64,000 nucleotides of DNA from Hevea brasiliensis (Eukaryota; Streptophyta; Magnoliopsida; Malpighiales; Euphorbiaceae), in assembly GCF_030052815.1 (NCBI RefSeq), contig NC_079510.1, positions 8,565,375 through 8,629,374 on the forward strand, written 5' to 3'. A program made the translations under genes and the position numbers. Every line of letters starts with the position of its first letter. The stretch's first letter is position 1. Shown here piece after piece: positions 1 through 11,090 of this stretch. The notes beneath the pieces are model-generated. The model made no database searches. It was not told where the DNA came from and saw nothing but the letters and a program-made list of their open reading frames with translations.

Positions 1-1085
1 CGGGTGAGTATGATTATGTTCCTCCTCTTTGACTTCCCACCGAGGTGAGTATGGATGAGTTCTCATTATATAGCTAGCTTCCTCCTCATTGATTTCGATT
101 ATTGGGGTGAGCATGTCTTGTCGTGGTGTACAACACGGCATATATGGAAAAATTATGTCATGGCCTAAATTGTGTTATAGATTGGCAACATTGTATTCTT
201 GATTATTTGATCGAATTGTGTTATTATGTATTGTGAGATTGTGAAATTGATTTAAACTCTTATTGACATATATCTATTGAATTCAACCATGATCTGACTT
301 ATTGAAAATTATTGTGATATTAACAAATGGAGTTTAAATTCTTGTTGACATTTATTGTCTTGAATTTAACTATGGTTTTAAGTATCCACTATTGATATGA
401 TTTATGAATTGTGATTTAAAATTTGTATTTGGTTAATGTTGTGCACCACTGAGACATTGTCTCAGCGATAGCTTTTATTGCCGCAGTAGAGAGAGACAGT
501 GTGGCAAAGCAGTTAGGTCGCTAGTATCGCCAAATGAGAGATTTTTGGGTATAGTGAGTATACCACATGTGGCATTTTGTATCAGTAATGTATATTCACT
601 GTATGTATATTTTGTTCTTGGTTTTGAGCAATTGTAAATTTAAGTTGTACAGTAAAGTTGTAAAATAATTATGAGTTATTTGGCTTGTAAAAATTGTGTT
701 ATATCTTTGTATCTTAGTCTTTGAAAATCACTGTGGATTTGACTTGAGAAATGTGTTGTGTTGATAAAAATGTTGGAGTTGAGATTTGAAAATATATTGA
801 AGTGCTTTTTACAGGTTTTCTGAAGAACTGTTTTGTCCAAAATACAAATGGCACCTTGCCAAAATTTTTACAGATATTCCAAATAAATCAAATGAGTTAG
901 TTGTTTCACTTCAGTTCACCAAAGTCTTTCACACCTGTAAATAGTGCTCACCACTGTAAAAGAAGTAAGAAAAGTTTTTAAAATCCCTTGTAGTGTATTT
1001 AATGGATTATCAGTAGACGGAGTTGGTAATTCATTAGGTATACTACGGGATCATGTTATGCCTTACAGAGGGGTAGGGTGTGACA
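1..1085 (+). mobile_element. 3' part of an LTR (Ty3/gypsy type), truncated by the window start
   Basis: The block ends in GGGTGTGACA, the same kind of terminus as the Tekay LTR at 17594 (GGGGTGTCACA). Inside it are degenerate matches to that LTR: a 'caccactgagacattg' segment near 445 compares with 'caccactaagcattattg' near 16945, and an 'acaggttttctgaagaactg' segment near 812 compares with 'acaggttccgaagaactg' near 17363. No tRNA-like primer site follows the end, so it is a 3' LTR or a solo LTR. It is more diverged than the other Tekay copies in the window, so it is probably a related but older family. Confidence 0.5.
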
Positions 1086-2300
1086 CTTGAGGTGAGCTCC
1101 CATGGTGGAATGAAAGAGATGAGAGAGGGAAAGGGATGAGGACAGAACACTAAAAAAAAAAAAAGACCCAAATTGCTTTTTTTTTTTTCTTTTAATTTGT
1201 TTTTATGTGTATTTGTCATCAAATTGACTTGGTCAAAACGGTAATTAAATGTAAAATTATTTATGTGATCATACATGATGTCATAAAGCATTTTATTTTT
1301 TGAATTTCTTTTCCTTTTCATTTTCTTTTGTATTTATTTTTTTATTAGTTCTTTAATTTAATTCTTGATTCCGAAATTTTCTTTTCTCCCATTTTATTGG
1401 ACAGTTAGGTCAGGTGTCAGCTCTAGGGGTGAATTGACCAAATTGCCCCTCACCGGTTTGATCCGTTTTGCAAGTTATTCAATATTTCTTCCGGATCCCT
1501 GACCTAATTATTTGACCTGCTTAACAATTCTTTTTCATGATTTTCTCTTTTCCACTGTGTTCGCAATAATCCTAAGAACTGCAGCGTTCCATTTTACGGT
1601 TTCGAAAATTTGAGTTTAAACTGATCTCGCAGTCATTCCTGAGAAGATCACCCATCGCTGTGACTCCTGGCTCATTTAACTTCTTGTGTTCTGTTTTTCT
1701 TCTCTATACTTAGTTATTTGGCAATTACTAATTATTTGTGTTCAGGGCTTAACTAGGTATCTTAGACATGGTTCTATTTCTCTTAATTATCGGGACTGAT
1801 ACCAGTCATCAAAACAGTAAAATATACCAGGCTATGCAATTAGGGGTGTTATATTGGGTATCAATGAGGTATTGTCAATCCAAAGTTATATTGGGATGCC
1901 AAAAAGCCACTAGTCATGGATTAATAGATCATTTGTCAAATATTTACTTCGATCGTGATAAATCAACCAATTAAGTTTTGGTGTCTAATGGGCATTTCGC
2001 CTCCAGTGTGGTTTTAGGAATCGAATGCCAGTGACCTTGCCTCAAATGGTCGCCGAAAATGCCAAGAAATCTCCAAAAAAGTTGTAGCCATCATGTTTTT
2101 CTATCTTTTGAAATTGTGGTTCTCGCTACTGTTAAACGCCAATGCTGCTTTTATCGACGTTGCCTGAGTAGCAATGCCGATTCTGGCCGAAACTTTGCTA
2201 GCGTCGAAGATAAAGGGGAGAAAGAGGTGAAACATGAATTGAGGAAGGGTTTTTGGCTCTCCACGTTGATTAGTCCAAAACTTTTGAAATAAAATCTTTT
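1086..2300. other. Repeat-like sequence without a recognisable gene
   Basis: Moderate GC compared with the AT-rich block that follows. A segment around 1405-1470 (fully spelled out in the sequence as a 'gaccaaattgcccctcacc' stretch) resembles text common in plant Ty3/gypsy LTRs. The short open frames at 1768-1974 and 2059-2292 show no domain I recognise and no codon-level conservation that I can judge. Most likely this is LTR-derived non-coding sequence. Confidence 0.35.
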
Positions 2301-3802
2301 TTTTTATAATAATATTTTAATAATAAAATCTCACTTAGCCAATATTTAATTAATATAAATCTATATATTATTTTTATTATATAATTATCAATTTAATTAA
2401 AACATTAATACAATTAAAAATAACACCATTATTTTAAATAATAATATTATTATTAATAATAAATTATAATTAATATAGTAAAAATACAATTTCAATTCAA
2501 TCCTTTAAATTACAAGTAAATAATATTTCACTAAGATTTTTAATAATAAAATATTTTTCTAGCTTAATAATAACAATAATAAAATAATATTACTATAAAT
2601 CTCCAAAATTTAATACACCCAAATTCAATAGTCAAAATTTAAAATTAGGACTTAAAAATCAAAAAATGTAATAAAATAATTTTAAAGCAATCAAATTTAT
2701 AAATTATTTATTTCTTAAATTTCTAGAGTATTTCGGATATAAATATGATAAATAGTTTATTGTACTACATATTATATCTCTCCAAGTTCTATTTTTGAGA
2801 AAAAAAATTTTTTTGTGTAATTAGCTTTGACAAGACTCAAACCCTAAATTTCACAGTTTATATAACGATTATAGTGTCACTGAGCTAAAACTTATCAGTA
2901 GAAATTATATACTCTTAATAAATATATATAGCAAATGGATTCTCAAAATATGTCTAGCCACATAACCTTTTTTACTAAATATAAATATTGCAAAATTTGG
3001 AAGAAAATTGATCTCATTATGTTTGAGTGAGAGATAAAGAAAATGGACAATGGATGAAACCGAATCATATTGTTTTATTAATATTAGATTAAAAAAAAAA
3101 AACTTAACTATCTTCTAAAGCAGAAGCAGTTACCTCTACCATGTAAATAGAGAATAAACTTCCCTTAATAAGTTAATGTGGAAGAAAAAAAAATTAATCC
3201 TCTCAAGTGTGTCTGCTGGTATATTCACTCTTTCTCTCTCTTGATTTGTTTTCTTAGTCAATTAAAGATTTTTTTTTTCTGCTATATTAGGTCCACTTAG
3301 GTTTTGAATTATGGATATAATTCAATATTTATGTGAATATGTTTTAGATTAGTGATTCAAGCTTAGGACTATGAATTAATTTACATAATTTGGGCTTTGA
3401 TCCATTTTTATATTCCTTACAAATTTCTTTTTATATCCCTCAACTTAAAGTATTATAATAATATAATTACCAATTATCAATTTGTTGCTCAAAACGTAAA
3501 AATTAAATTGAGTACCTTCAAAAATATTCTAACTTGATTCTAGTCATGATTTCATCAAGCAACTGACGTGGCCTTCATGTTAAAAAAAAAAAACGAGGTT
3601 AGATAAAATATTCTTAACTCTATTTATCGTGTTTTATTTGTAAAAAAAAAATTATTTTACAATCCTACACACTAATTCTATGAAATTATTTATGCTTGTC
3701 AAACTAGGCTATTTGATTTCATCCAATGGTTGAAAGTATATCATTTACACGATTAATTCAAGTTTGAGTTATCTTTCTTTCAATTTCTCTATTAAAAAAA
3801 GA
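2301..3802. other. AT-rich intergenic sequence, no gene seen
   Basis: Very AT-rich, with many homopolymer runs and frequent stops in all frames. I see no RNA gene, no long ORF and no terminal repeat. It is probably ancient intergenic or decayed transposon DNA. Confidence 0.5.
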
Positions 3803-4130
3803 GTCGAACACATCATTTTATACTTAAACTTTATAAAAAAATCTCGTAGCACCCTAAACTTTTAAAACTTCCTATAACTCAATTTAGCTCCTATAAAGTG
3901 GAATTAAGATATCTTTAAGACCTCAAAATTAAAGGGCGTAAATTTTAATCACGCTAATATGACGATCAGCTGATTAGGATCTAAAAAATATCTTAATTCT
4001 ATTTTTTTAGGAGTTAAGATGTGTTCTGGAATGTTTACCAAAGTTAAGTTATATCATGAAGCGTTTTAAAATTCAAGATGCCATGAGATTTTGTTTTATA
4101 AAGTTTAGGAGTGAATTTATGTGTTTAGAC
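3803..4130. mobile_element. Foldback/MITE-like element with long terminal inverted repeats
   Basis: The left arm starts 'gtcgaacacat' and runs through 'taaactttataaaa'. The right arm ends 'gtgtttagac' after 'ttttataaagtttagg'. The two arms are imperfect reverse complements over well over 100 bp (cacat...aaactttataaaa...ctcgtag/ctcatgg). The middle contains a second pair, 'gaattaagatat' against 'atatcttaattc'. There is no coding capacity, and a clean target duplication could not be read, so the superfamily (Mutator-like is one option) is open. Confidence 0.55.
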
Positions 4131-4387
4131 TAAAAAAAATTATACTCAGTCAAACTTAATCAAGTTAACAAATAACATTAAATTAATAATACTAAAATTT
4201 AACTTTTAGGGAAAAAAAAAGTTGGATTTTACAAATAAATTTCATGTTTAATAATTAAAATATCAAAAACAAAAAAATTATTTACCAACACATTTTATGT
4301 TAATGAAATTCATTTGAAATAAAATACACATTCATTTCATTACAATTTAAAGGGGCAAAGAACTGCTTGTGCTTCACCAAACCTCCA

Positions 4388-4547
4388 TTATTGAGGCAGT
4401 GATTGATGACTAGACAATGAATATATAGTTGGACCCATAGTTATTATCTGGGAGTTGAGATGCTTTCATTACCACAGGGTACTTGTTTACAAATTGAGCA
4501 TCATTTGGCCTAATTTGCACCAAGAGCTTGAAATTCTGTACTCATAG
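4388..4547 (-). pseudogene. Possible exon fragment of an unidentified host gene
   Basis: Less AT-biased than its surroundings. The minus strand stays open for about 45 codons with protein-like composition (a stretch reading NDAQFVNKYPVVMKASQLPD) before a stop. I do not recognise the family. It could be a decayed exon or chance, and no start, splice sites or neighbouring exons could be assigned. Confidence 0.25.
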
Positions 4548-6150
4548 AATGAAACATTTGACTATCAAACAAAATTTTGATAGGAATCTGATTGTACTGA
4601 ACGTCTTTATGCTCTTGTCTTCTCTGTTCTTTCCTATAGACTTTTCATTGGCTCTTTTAATGATTTTCTCATGAATCAAATAATTATGAAATCTAAAATT
4701 TTATAAGAATTTAATTGAATAGATTTACCTTTTTAATCAATTTTTATATTTAAAATGAAACAATTTATTTTTTTAATTTAAAAAATTTATTTTCAAATAA
4801 ATAGAAATCAAATATGATCACATGAGAATTCATTTGATTTCTTTTTTTAATGATTTATTCTAAATGAAGTCTTAGTGATGAATTCTTGACATTATAAATT
4901 TCTACATTTTCTCCTGAAATGCGCCTTCTTAAGTTTTATTTTGAATTTTAAAGTAAAAAAAGTACTTTTTAGCAAAAAAATCATTTTAAATGTAATTGAA
5001 GAAAAATGTAAATTTAAAAAATAATTTTATTATTTTAATATTATTATAATTAAAATATATTAAATTTATTTTTATAGTTTTAGTAAACATATTTAAAAAT
5101 AATAATATTTAAAACAACAGCTCTAACAATAATTGTAAATACCATTAATTAATACTCAACCAATATATATGATAGTAAAATTGGACTAGATCAAAGCTTT
5201 GAAATCAGTGATTTTTATTTTTAAATTTTATTATTATTCGTTTGGATTGGTATATTTAACTATATTTACAAATACATTGTAGCTAATCAGTTTTAATAGT
5301 AAATATTAAATAACATTATTATGATGTATTTTGTATTCTTATCTCTCATTAAAAAAAAAAAAAAAAAAAAGGTAGATGAGAAGCATAAATGTTGCTGCCA
5401 CAGTCCCCTCTCTTGGTAAGTAGGAAAAGGTTTTAGACAACCATCATAGACCAAAGTTAACTTGTGCTCAACTTTAATTAAAAATAATGTGCATTTGAAT
5501 TTATTAAAATCAAAACCCCATTTCTTTTAAGTAGGAAATTAAAGAGTGAGGATTTAAATCTGACTATGCCAAGTAAATTATATGTCTTTAGCTATCGAAT
5601 TAAGCTATATTAGACAAAACGCCCCTTAACTATAAGGGTTTATGTCAATAATTATATATATTTTTCATGGCACTTGTGATCTGTTGTCACCTTAATCCAC
5701 ATAAAATTTAAAATGACTTATAAAATTTATAATTCAATTGAGGATCTGCTCAATGATTCAAATGACTTTATCCAAAATTGACTAGTTTAAATTGATAAAA
5801 TTATCCTAAATTTTGATTAAAAATTAATATTTTGAATAAAATTAAATTTTTCAATCTAAAATTATTCTCAATCTGTAAATAATTAACCTAAAATTCCTTT
5901 TATATAGTAATTACCTTAAATAACCCAAATCAGCTCATAACTCAAAATAACTTAATTTAAATTTATAAAAAAAAAAAAGAGAAAAATCCAAATGACGCAT
6001 AATGCAAAATAATTTGTAGGCAAAAATAAAATGGGATGCTATTGACCTAGCTTACATTATTCTATTTTCCTACATCATTTCTGATTTATGTCTATTTATG
6101 CTGTAAATTTATTGATTAAAACAATATAAACGTTTTCCCCAGAATTTTAA

Positions 6151-6157
<7 letters not shown>

Positions 6158-6199
<42 letters not shown>
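6158..6199. repeat. (AT)n microsatellite
   Basis: Uninterrupted AT dinucleotides over about 42 nt. Confidence 0.95.
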
Positions 6200-6201
<2 letters not shown>

Positions 6202-6714
6202 AAAAATATATAAAATTATTAACATAACTTATTGACTAAGACAAAAAAATATTTTATTAATGAGCTTTATTTTTTTTTACTAAAATTAAAGTTTGATAAT
6301 AAAAAAGTTAAATTAAAAAGTTTTTAAATAAAATTGAAAGTACAGATAAGTATTTAAACATTTTTTTATATTTTATCCTGCTTATTAATTTTTTTTCTAA
6401 ATAATCATTAACAGTTATTATATTCAGTTTCTACCTGTTGCACACCTAAATTAAGTTTCAGACTTATTAGACACTTGAACTCCTTAAATTCATTACTCTT
6501 AAACACAAAAATGTGCACAGTTAGCACAAACGTCCTTCTCACGCAATAAGAAACAAGTGAATTTAGATTTTGCTATTCATATGGCTTTTGTAATGTCTAC
6601 TTTCTTCTCTTTAAAATGCTCCAACTCTTCTGCATGCATCTTCTTCTTTTCGCCTTCTTTTCTTCTTTTTCGTCTTTGATTATCAACTCCCATCTACTAG
6701 AGAAACCAACTCTA

Positions 6715-7170
6715 TCTAGGTTCATTCCAGTAGCAAAATTTCGTTGTGTCCTTAAAAACCTTGTCATCCAAAAGCAACATTGTTTTGAAGACTAGAATGA
6801 GATGTACGATTTACCCTTCTTCTACTTAGAATCTCAAACAAAATGATTCCAAAACTATAGACATCGTGTTAAGAGTTCACATCTTTGTGTTAAGAGTTCT
6901 TATTCCATACATTTAGCGCCATGTAACCAAAAGTGCCCTTTATAATACCTGATGGTTACAATCATGAGTTTTCGTTTAGTTACAGAGCTTAGCAAGTCTA
7001 AAATCAACAACCTTGGCTAAAACATCATTACCTATAAGGATGTTCTTAGGTTTTATATTATAGTGAATGATAACACGTTGGCAATCTTCATGTAAGTAGG
7101 TAAGTCCTTTAGTTGTATCAATAGCAATTTTATGCAACTTTCCCATTTCATTGCTTTAAATGTTAAGAGG
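6715..7170 (-). pseudogene. Receptor-like protein kinase fragment (LRK10/PR5K-like), degenerate
   Basis: On the minus strand the kinase subdomains appear in order: an 'IAIDTTKGLTYLHEDC' segment, then the catalytic loop reading HYNIKPKNIL (HYN at 7057-7065), then VVDFRLAKLC (DFR at 6997-7005), and after frame breaks DVYSFGIILFEILSRRR (DVYSFG at 6848-6865). The HYDIKP-type loop and the DVYSFG wording fit the LRK10-like/PR5K receptor kinases of plants. The catalytic Asp has become Asn, the DFG Gly has become Arg, and stops and frameshifts lie between the activation segment and subdomain IX, so it cannot encode an active kinase. The N-terminal lobe and extracellular part are not visible. The BUB3-like fragment lies about 180 bp upstream on the same strand. 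Confidence 0.75.
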
Positions 7171-7349
7171 CTATATAGGAAATGAAAAATAACGAGAAGA
7201 ATTTTAGCTTAATTCAAAATCGATTTTCACATAAAGTTTAGACAGCTTCATAAGAGAGAAATGAAGTCCATAGAAAATCACTAAATACCACATATAATTG
7301 AGAATACCATAGAACAAAGGCTTCTGTAATTTCAGTTATGCTAGAGGGT

Positions 7350-7450
7350 TAGGTAACACTTGGTTTTGGCTTGATTTCAAGTTCATTTACACTGCGCACA
7401 AATATAGAATTTGGTTCATGGTTGTAAAATGAACAAATAACTATTAGGAT

Positions 7451-7488
<38 letters not shown>

Positions 7489-7795
7489 AGAGAACAAAAT
7501 CATTCTTCGATTTATCTCCCTCTTCAAACATGTGGCTTAATGCCACAAGCAACAGACGACCATCTTTACTGAATGAGAGTGCTGCAATGCTCAATAGATA
7601 ATTTGAGTACTAGAAAACAAGAACAAGATAATGTGAATGAGCCATAAGTGTTCCAAAAGTAAATTAAGAATATCAAATGTCTGGCAATCATTATCTAATA
7701 AAGCCTCTTTTTAATGTTCCCATCCCACACATTAATAAATCCATCAAAACCTTCAGTTCCAAATGTACCATAATTGCAAATTGAATATAAAAACA
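7350..7795 (-). pseudogene. BUB3-like WD40 protein, C-terminal exons, degenerate
   Basis: Three collinear coding islands lie on the minus strand. The first, about 7795-7702, includes [18 protein letters not shown] followed by KKRLY. The second, about 7605-7510, includes [17 protein letters not shown] and FEEGDK. The third, about 7425-7350, includes [20 protein letters not shown]. Order and wording match the last WD repeats and C-terminal tail of plant BUB3, a kinetochore spindle-checkpoint WD40 protein, as I know that family. The islands are separated by intron-like gaps, one holding the GT/AG microsatellites. This is therefore an unprocessed genomic copy, not a retroposed cDNA. The N-terminal repeats are absent and no start is seen, so it is a fragment. 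Confidence 0.7.
7451..7492. repeat. (GT)n-(AG)n compound microsatellite
   Basis: GT repeats at 7451-7473 adjoin AG repeats at 7475-7492. They lie inside an intron-like gap of the BUB3-like fragment. Confidence 0.95.
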
Positions 7796-7988
7796 TCGAG
7801 TAATAAGGAAAATGCTAGAAAAAAAATGAGTGGCTATTATTACTAATGTTAAATAGAACATGTAAACTTCATAGTTACTATATTTTTTAAGTGCAAAAAA
7901 AAAATTCCAAATAGAACTTACAAGAATTTTTATTTTATACCTTCAAATCACTCTTCTAAGAATTAGTAGCATCTTTACAATTGTCGCC

Positions 7989-8075
7989 ATGGCCACTCTT
8001 AAGATGGCTAGCTTTCTTATTCTATGCATGTTGGTGGCAGCTCTAATGACTGCACAAAGGGTCGACAGTCAGTAA
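7989..8075 (+). pseudogene. Short ORF resembling a secretory signal peptide
   Basis: ATG in a good plant context (gccATGGcc) opens 28 codons: MATLKMASFLILCMLVAA, then a short tail ending in TAA. The basic N-terminus, hydrophobic core and small residues look like the signal peptide of a small secreted plant protein. No mature domain follows in any frame, so it may be the first exon of a decayed gene. Chance cannot be excluded. Confidence 0.3.
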
Positions 8076-9393
8076 TGTGTGCTTAGTCCAACTAGGAAAG
8101 GGACGGGTCTCCACTTCAATGAGGCTCTTTCTTACCTTTAATTAAATATATTTCAACTTTAATGATGCTTTACACATAATACAATCTTACTTGTTATAAC
8201 AATCCGACCAGGGGACCATTATTGGCACTAAAAAATAGGTCAGCTTAAGGCTGCTAAAACCTATAGTAAGCCTAAAACTATAGACTTTGACCATCTAAGG
8301 GCCCACTGTACTAATTGGGAACTTTTCTTAAAGTCAAAGGGAGGTTCTTTCCTCCCTAAGACTCAAACTCAACAGAAAGAGCTTAATACATTAAGTGTAA
8401 TATGCTAAAATTTCTTTTTTTTTTTTTCTTGTCTCCGTTTTACGTTATCATTTCTTCTATACTCTACTTTACTTGAGCAAAGTTAAACTCTTTCTGCACC
8501 CTTTGTAAGACTATTAACAACCACATAACTTCTTTATCATACAAGGGATTACTTGGAATTGTTTCCCTAGGAAGAGCATGCTTACTTCCTTTACTTTCTT
8601 ATTTCTTTTACAATTATTCAAAACATTTGATGCATTAATTTTTGGAAATGTTCCCTTAAGTAACCTCTTTTATATAATCATATCATTTTAACTTTAACTG
8701 TATCCTATTAATCACACTCAACTTTACTTTTTTTTTTTTATCATTAAGTCTACCTTAGTATTGAAATTCATAAGAGGGTCTTTGATTACCCCAGTAGACT
8801 TCCATTACTTGTATTCATGTTTAGTGTGATTTGTAAGACACTACTTCCTCTCATAGGTCATATCAATTATGTAATATAATTCAATTAATTATGAGGAAGA
8901 CCTAACCAATTAATCTTACTCTCTTGGCCTTATCATTTCCTTCATTACTTTTATTTACATTTAAGGAACTCCACATTCCCCTTCTTATACTTATAAAATT
9001 ATAAGTTATGCTTTCAAAGTTCATTATGCTCTTCCATTTAATTCTAGAGGAAGCAAATTACTAACTCATGTGACTATACAGTCCTACTAGCAAGCACATT
9101 CATATTCTAACATATATTAAATATACATGCCCACATTAAATCCATATAAAAAACATACATCCACTAGACTATCATTTACTCTAACATTATATAGTTACAA
9201 AACATAACATAAATACATACTTGGAAGATACTTTTAAACACTTAATGCAAAAATTTAATTACATAAACATAAATGAGTCTAGCACAAATTTAATTACATA
9301 AACATAGATGAGTCTATCACTATTACATAAGTTATCTTTATAACATGCCAAAGCCCTCCTAGGTTCTTGCGCATCTGCTACCTGCAAAACTTA

Positions 9394-9415
<22 letters not shown>

Positions 9416-9426
<11 letters not shown>

Positions 9427-9472
9427 GGGTGGGGTGGGGGGTGGTGGGGGAGGAGGGAGGTGAGGTGGGAGG
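9416..9472 (+). repeat. Long G-rich tract
   Basis: A run of about 14 G followed by many GGG/GGGG blocks separated by T or A, directly after a run of T. The plus strand satisfies the usual G-quadruplex pattern many times over. Confidence 0.85.
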
Positions 9473-9871
9473 CTCAGTAAACATAATCTACTTAAACTAA
9501 TTATATATTTCTTTCCATCACATACACATGAGTGTTAAACACATGAATGCAATAAATCTCAAACATTTGCAAACATGGTAGTCATGTCACCAGTAACTCC
9601 CCTATAAACCTATGTGCTCAGCTCATATAGAAGCTTATTGGGACTTCATCTTACCATAACCAATAAACTCGGCTCATATAAATACTCCCTAGGACTTCTT
9701 CTTTAACATGATATGTGTTATGTACCAGGGACTTAGTAGTGTCCTCACCTAGCTTTTCATATCCTAAACATACATATCATAACCTCATATACCATTTGGG
9801 AGTCAATGGGTCACCTATCTACCTCACATTATAGACATTATGCAACTACAATAAAACATGGTTGTAATGAG

Positions 9872-10077
9872 TTACACCTTAATATCAATGCATTTCATGA
9901 TGCATGATTATGCTTACAACATAAATTCAATAGATAAAAGCATTTAAAATTCAATTCAGTAGTTTATACTTACCTTACACCTTAATATCAATGCATTTCA
10001 TGATGCATGATTATGCTTACAGCATAAATTCAATAGATAAAAGCATTTAAAATTCAATTCAGTAGTTTATACTTACC
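9872..10077. repeat. Tandem duplication of a 103-bp unit
   Basis: Two adjacent copies, both starting 'ttacaccttaatatcaatgc' at 9872 and 9975. They are almost identical; the one difference I saw is 'cttacaac' against 'cttacagc'. The near identity suggests a recent duplication inside otherwise decayed sequence. Confidence 0.9.
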
Positions 10078-10234
10078 TTTTATAGAACTTATCAATTATT
10101 CTTACCCTTTAAATCTAGCAGGTAGACTTTAACTCCATGTGTGTTTCTTATGGTTCTTTTACATTTACCTAACTTAGGGCTCGATTTCCTTGGACATTAA
10201 TCACTAACTCTAAACAAGTGGTGAATCAACAAAC

Positions 10235-10239
10235 ATATG
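10235..10239. other. Target-site duplication (left) of the Tat/Ogre unit
   Basis: ATATG directly precedes TGTCGCAAGG at 10240. The same five bases follow the right terminus at 61141-61145. Confidence 0.8.
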
Positions 10240-10639
10240 TGTCGCAAGGGATTTTGCGGTCGCCTGAACGAACCCTCACCGAAGTGGAAAAGAATGAGGA
10301 GTCACCACCTTAGTTTTGAGGGAAACTAAAGAAAACCATTTGTGAAGACAAAGTGAAATAAAACCACTTCAAAACAGAGATTCTAGGTTCGGGGTCCGTA
10401 AACGGGTGGGGAAGGTGTTAGGCACCCCACCTCGTCCCTTAATTAGGTAAGTAGATTTAACTTCGCACTCTTTATAAATTAGTTAGGAGGACTTGAATGG
10501 AAATGTTAATCCTTTTGACAAAAAGAATATTTGATTTTTCACTAATTTGGATCACCCAGATACATAAGTAAATGAGACAACCTTAGTGAGTTACTGTTGT
10601 ATGTTAGTTTTGTTTGAAGGGCTATTTTATTAGAATCCA

Positions 10640-11090
10640 ATTTTTGAAATTGGATGAGAATTCTCCTCCGATCTCTTTTAATATTTATTAAAAATTTTTA
10701 AGCTTGAGAACCGGATAAGAACTCTCCTCCGGTCTCTTTTAATATTTATTAAAATTTCTAAGCTTGAAAATCGGATAAGAACTCTCCTTCGATCTCTTTT
10801 AATTTTTATTAAAGTTTTTTTTTAAGCTTGAGAATCGGATAAGAACTCTCCTCTGACCTCTTTTAATATTTATTAAAGTTTTAGCCCGAGGATCGGATAA
10901 GAACTCTCCTCCGACCCCTTTTAATATTCATTAAAATTTTAGCTCGAGGAACGGATAAGAACTCTCCTCTGACCTCTTTTAGTATTTATTAAAATTTTAG
11001 CTCGAGGATCGGATAAGAACTCTCCTCCGACCTCTTTTAGTATTTATTTGCTGAAATTCTAGTTGAGGATCGGATAAAGACTCCTTTCTG
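10640..11090 (-). repeat. 58-bp sub-repeats within the Tat LTR (left copy)
   Basis: About eight head-to-tail units of about 58 bp built on 'ggataagaactctcctcc', followed by 'ctcttttaatatttattaaa'. The same block is at about 37,630-38,060 in the middle LTR and about 52,690-53,110 in the right LTR. Units drift at the left edge and are most regular at the right edge. Confidence 0.9.

Larger units (their letters stand above)
4131..6714. other. AT-rich intergenic sequence with homopolymer tracts
   Basis: No gene is supported apart from the weak fragment at 4388-4547. The stretch holds a poly-A tract of about 20 nt near 5351-5370 and the (AT)n tract at 6158-6199. Otherwise it is low-complexity A/T sequence with stops in every frame. 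Confidence 0.5.
8192..10239 (-). mobile_element. Old LTR-like sequence, left part, split by the 50.9-kb Tat unit
   Basis: The block starts with TGTTATAACAATCC at 8192. If the 10240-61140 insertion is removed it joins 61141-62381, which ends in GGATGTTACA. The resulting TG...CA sequence of about 3.3 kb has the size and terminal style of the Tekay-family LTRs here (TGTAACACCC...GTGTCACA, read on the minus strand). No coding capacity was recognised. It also holds a G-rich tract and a 103-bp tandem duplication. Flanking duplications are not clean, so this is an inference. Confidence 0.4.

Noticed and set aside
1043..1321. 92-codon minus-strand frame at the LTR end
   Set aside because: Spans the LTR terminus and A/T homopolymers, with no domain. 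Chance frame.
7349..7594. Single 81-codon protein read straight through the microsatellite
   Set aside because: The (TH)n and SLSL parts are intron microsatellite translation. The parts on either side match separate BUB3-like exons.
8192..8400. 5' end of an intact plus-strand LTR element
   Set aside because: No primer site or coding region of a matching element follows before the Tat unit. A minus-strand decayed LTR split by that unit explains both ends better.
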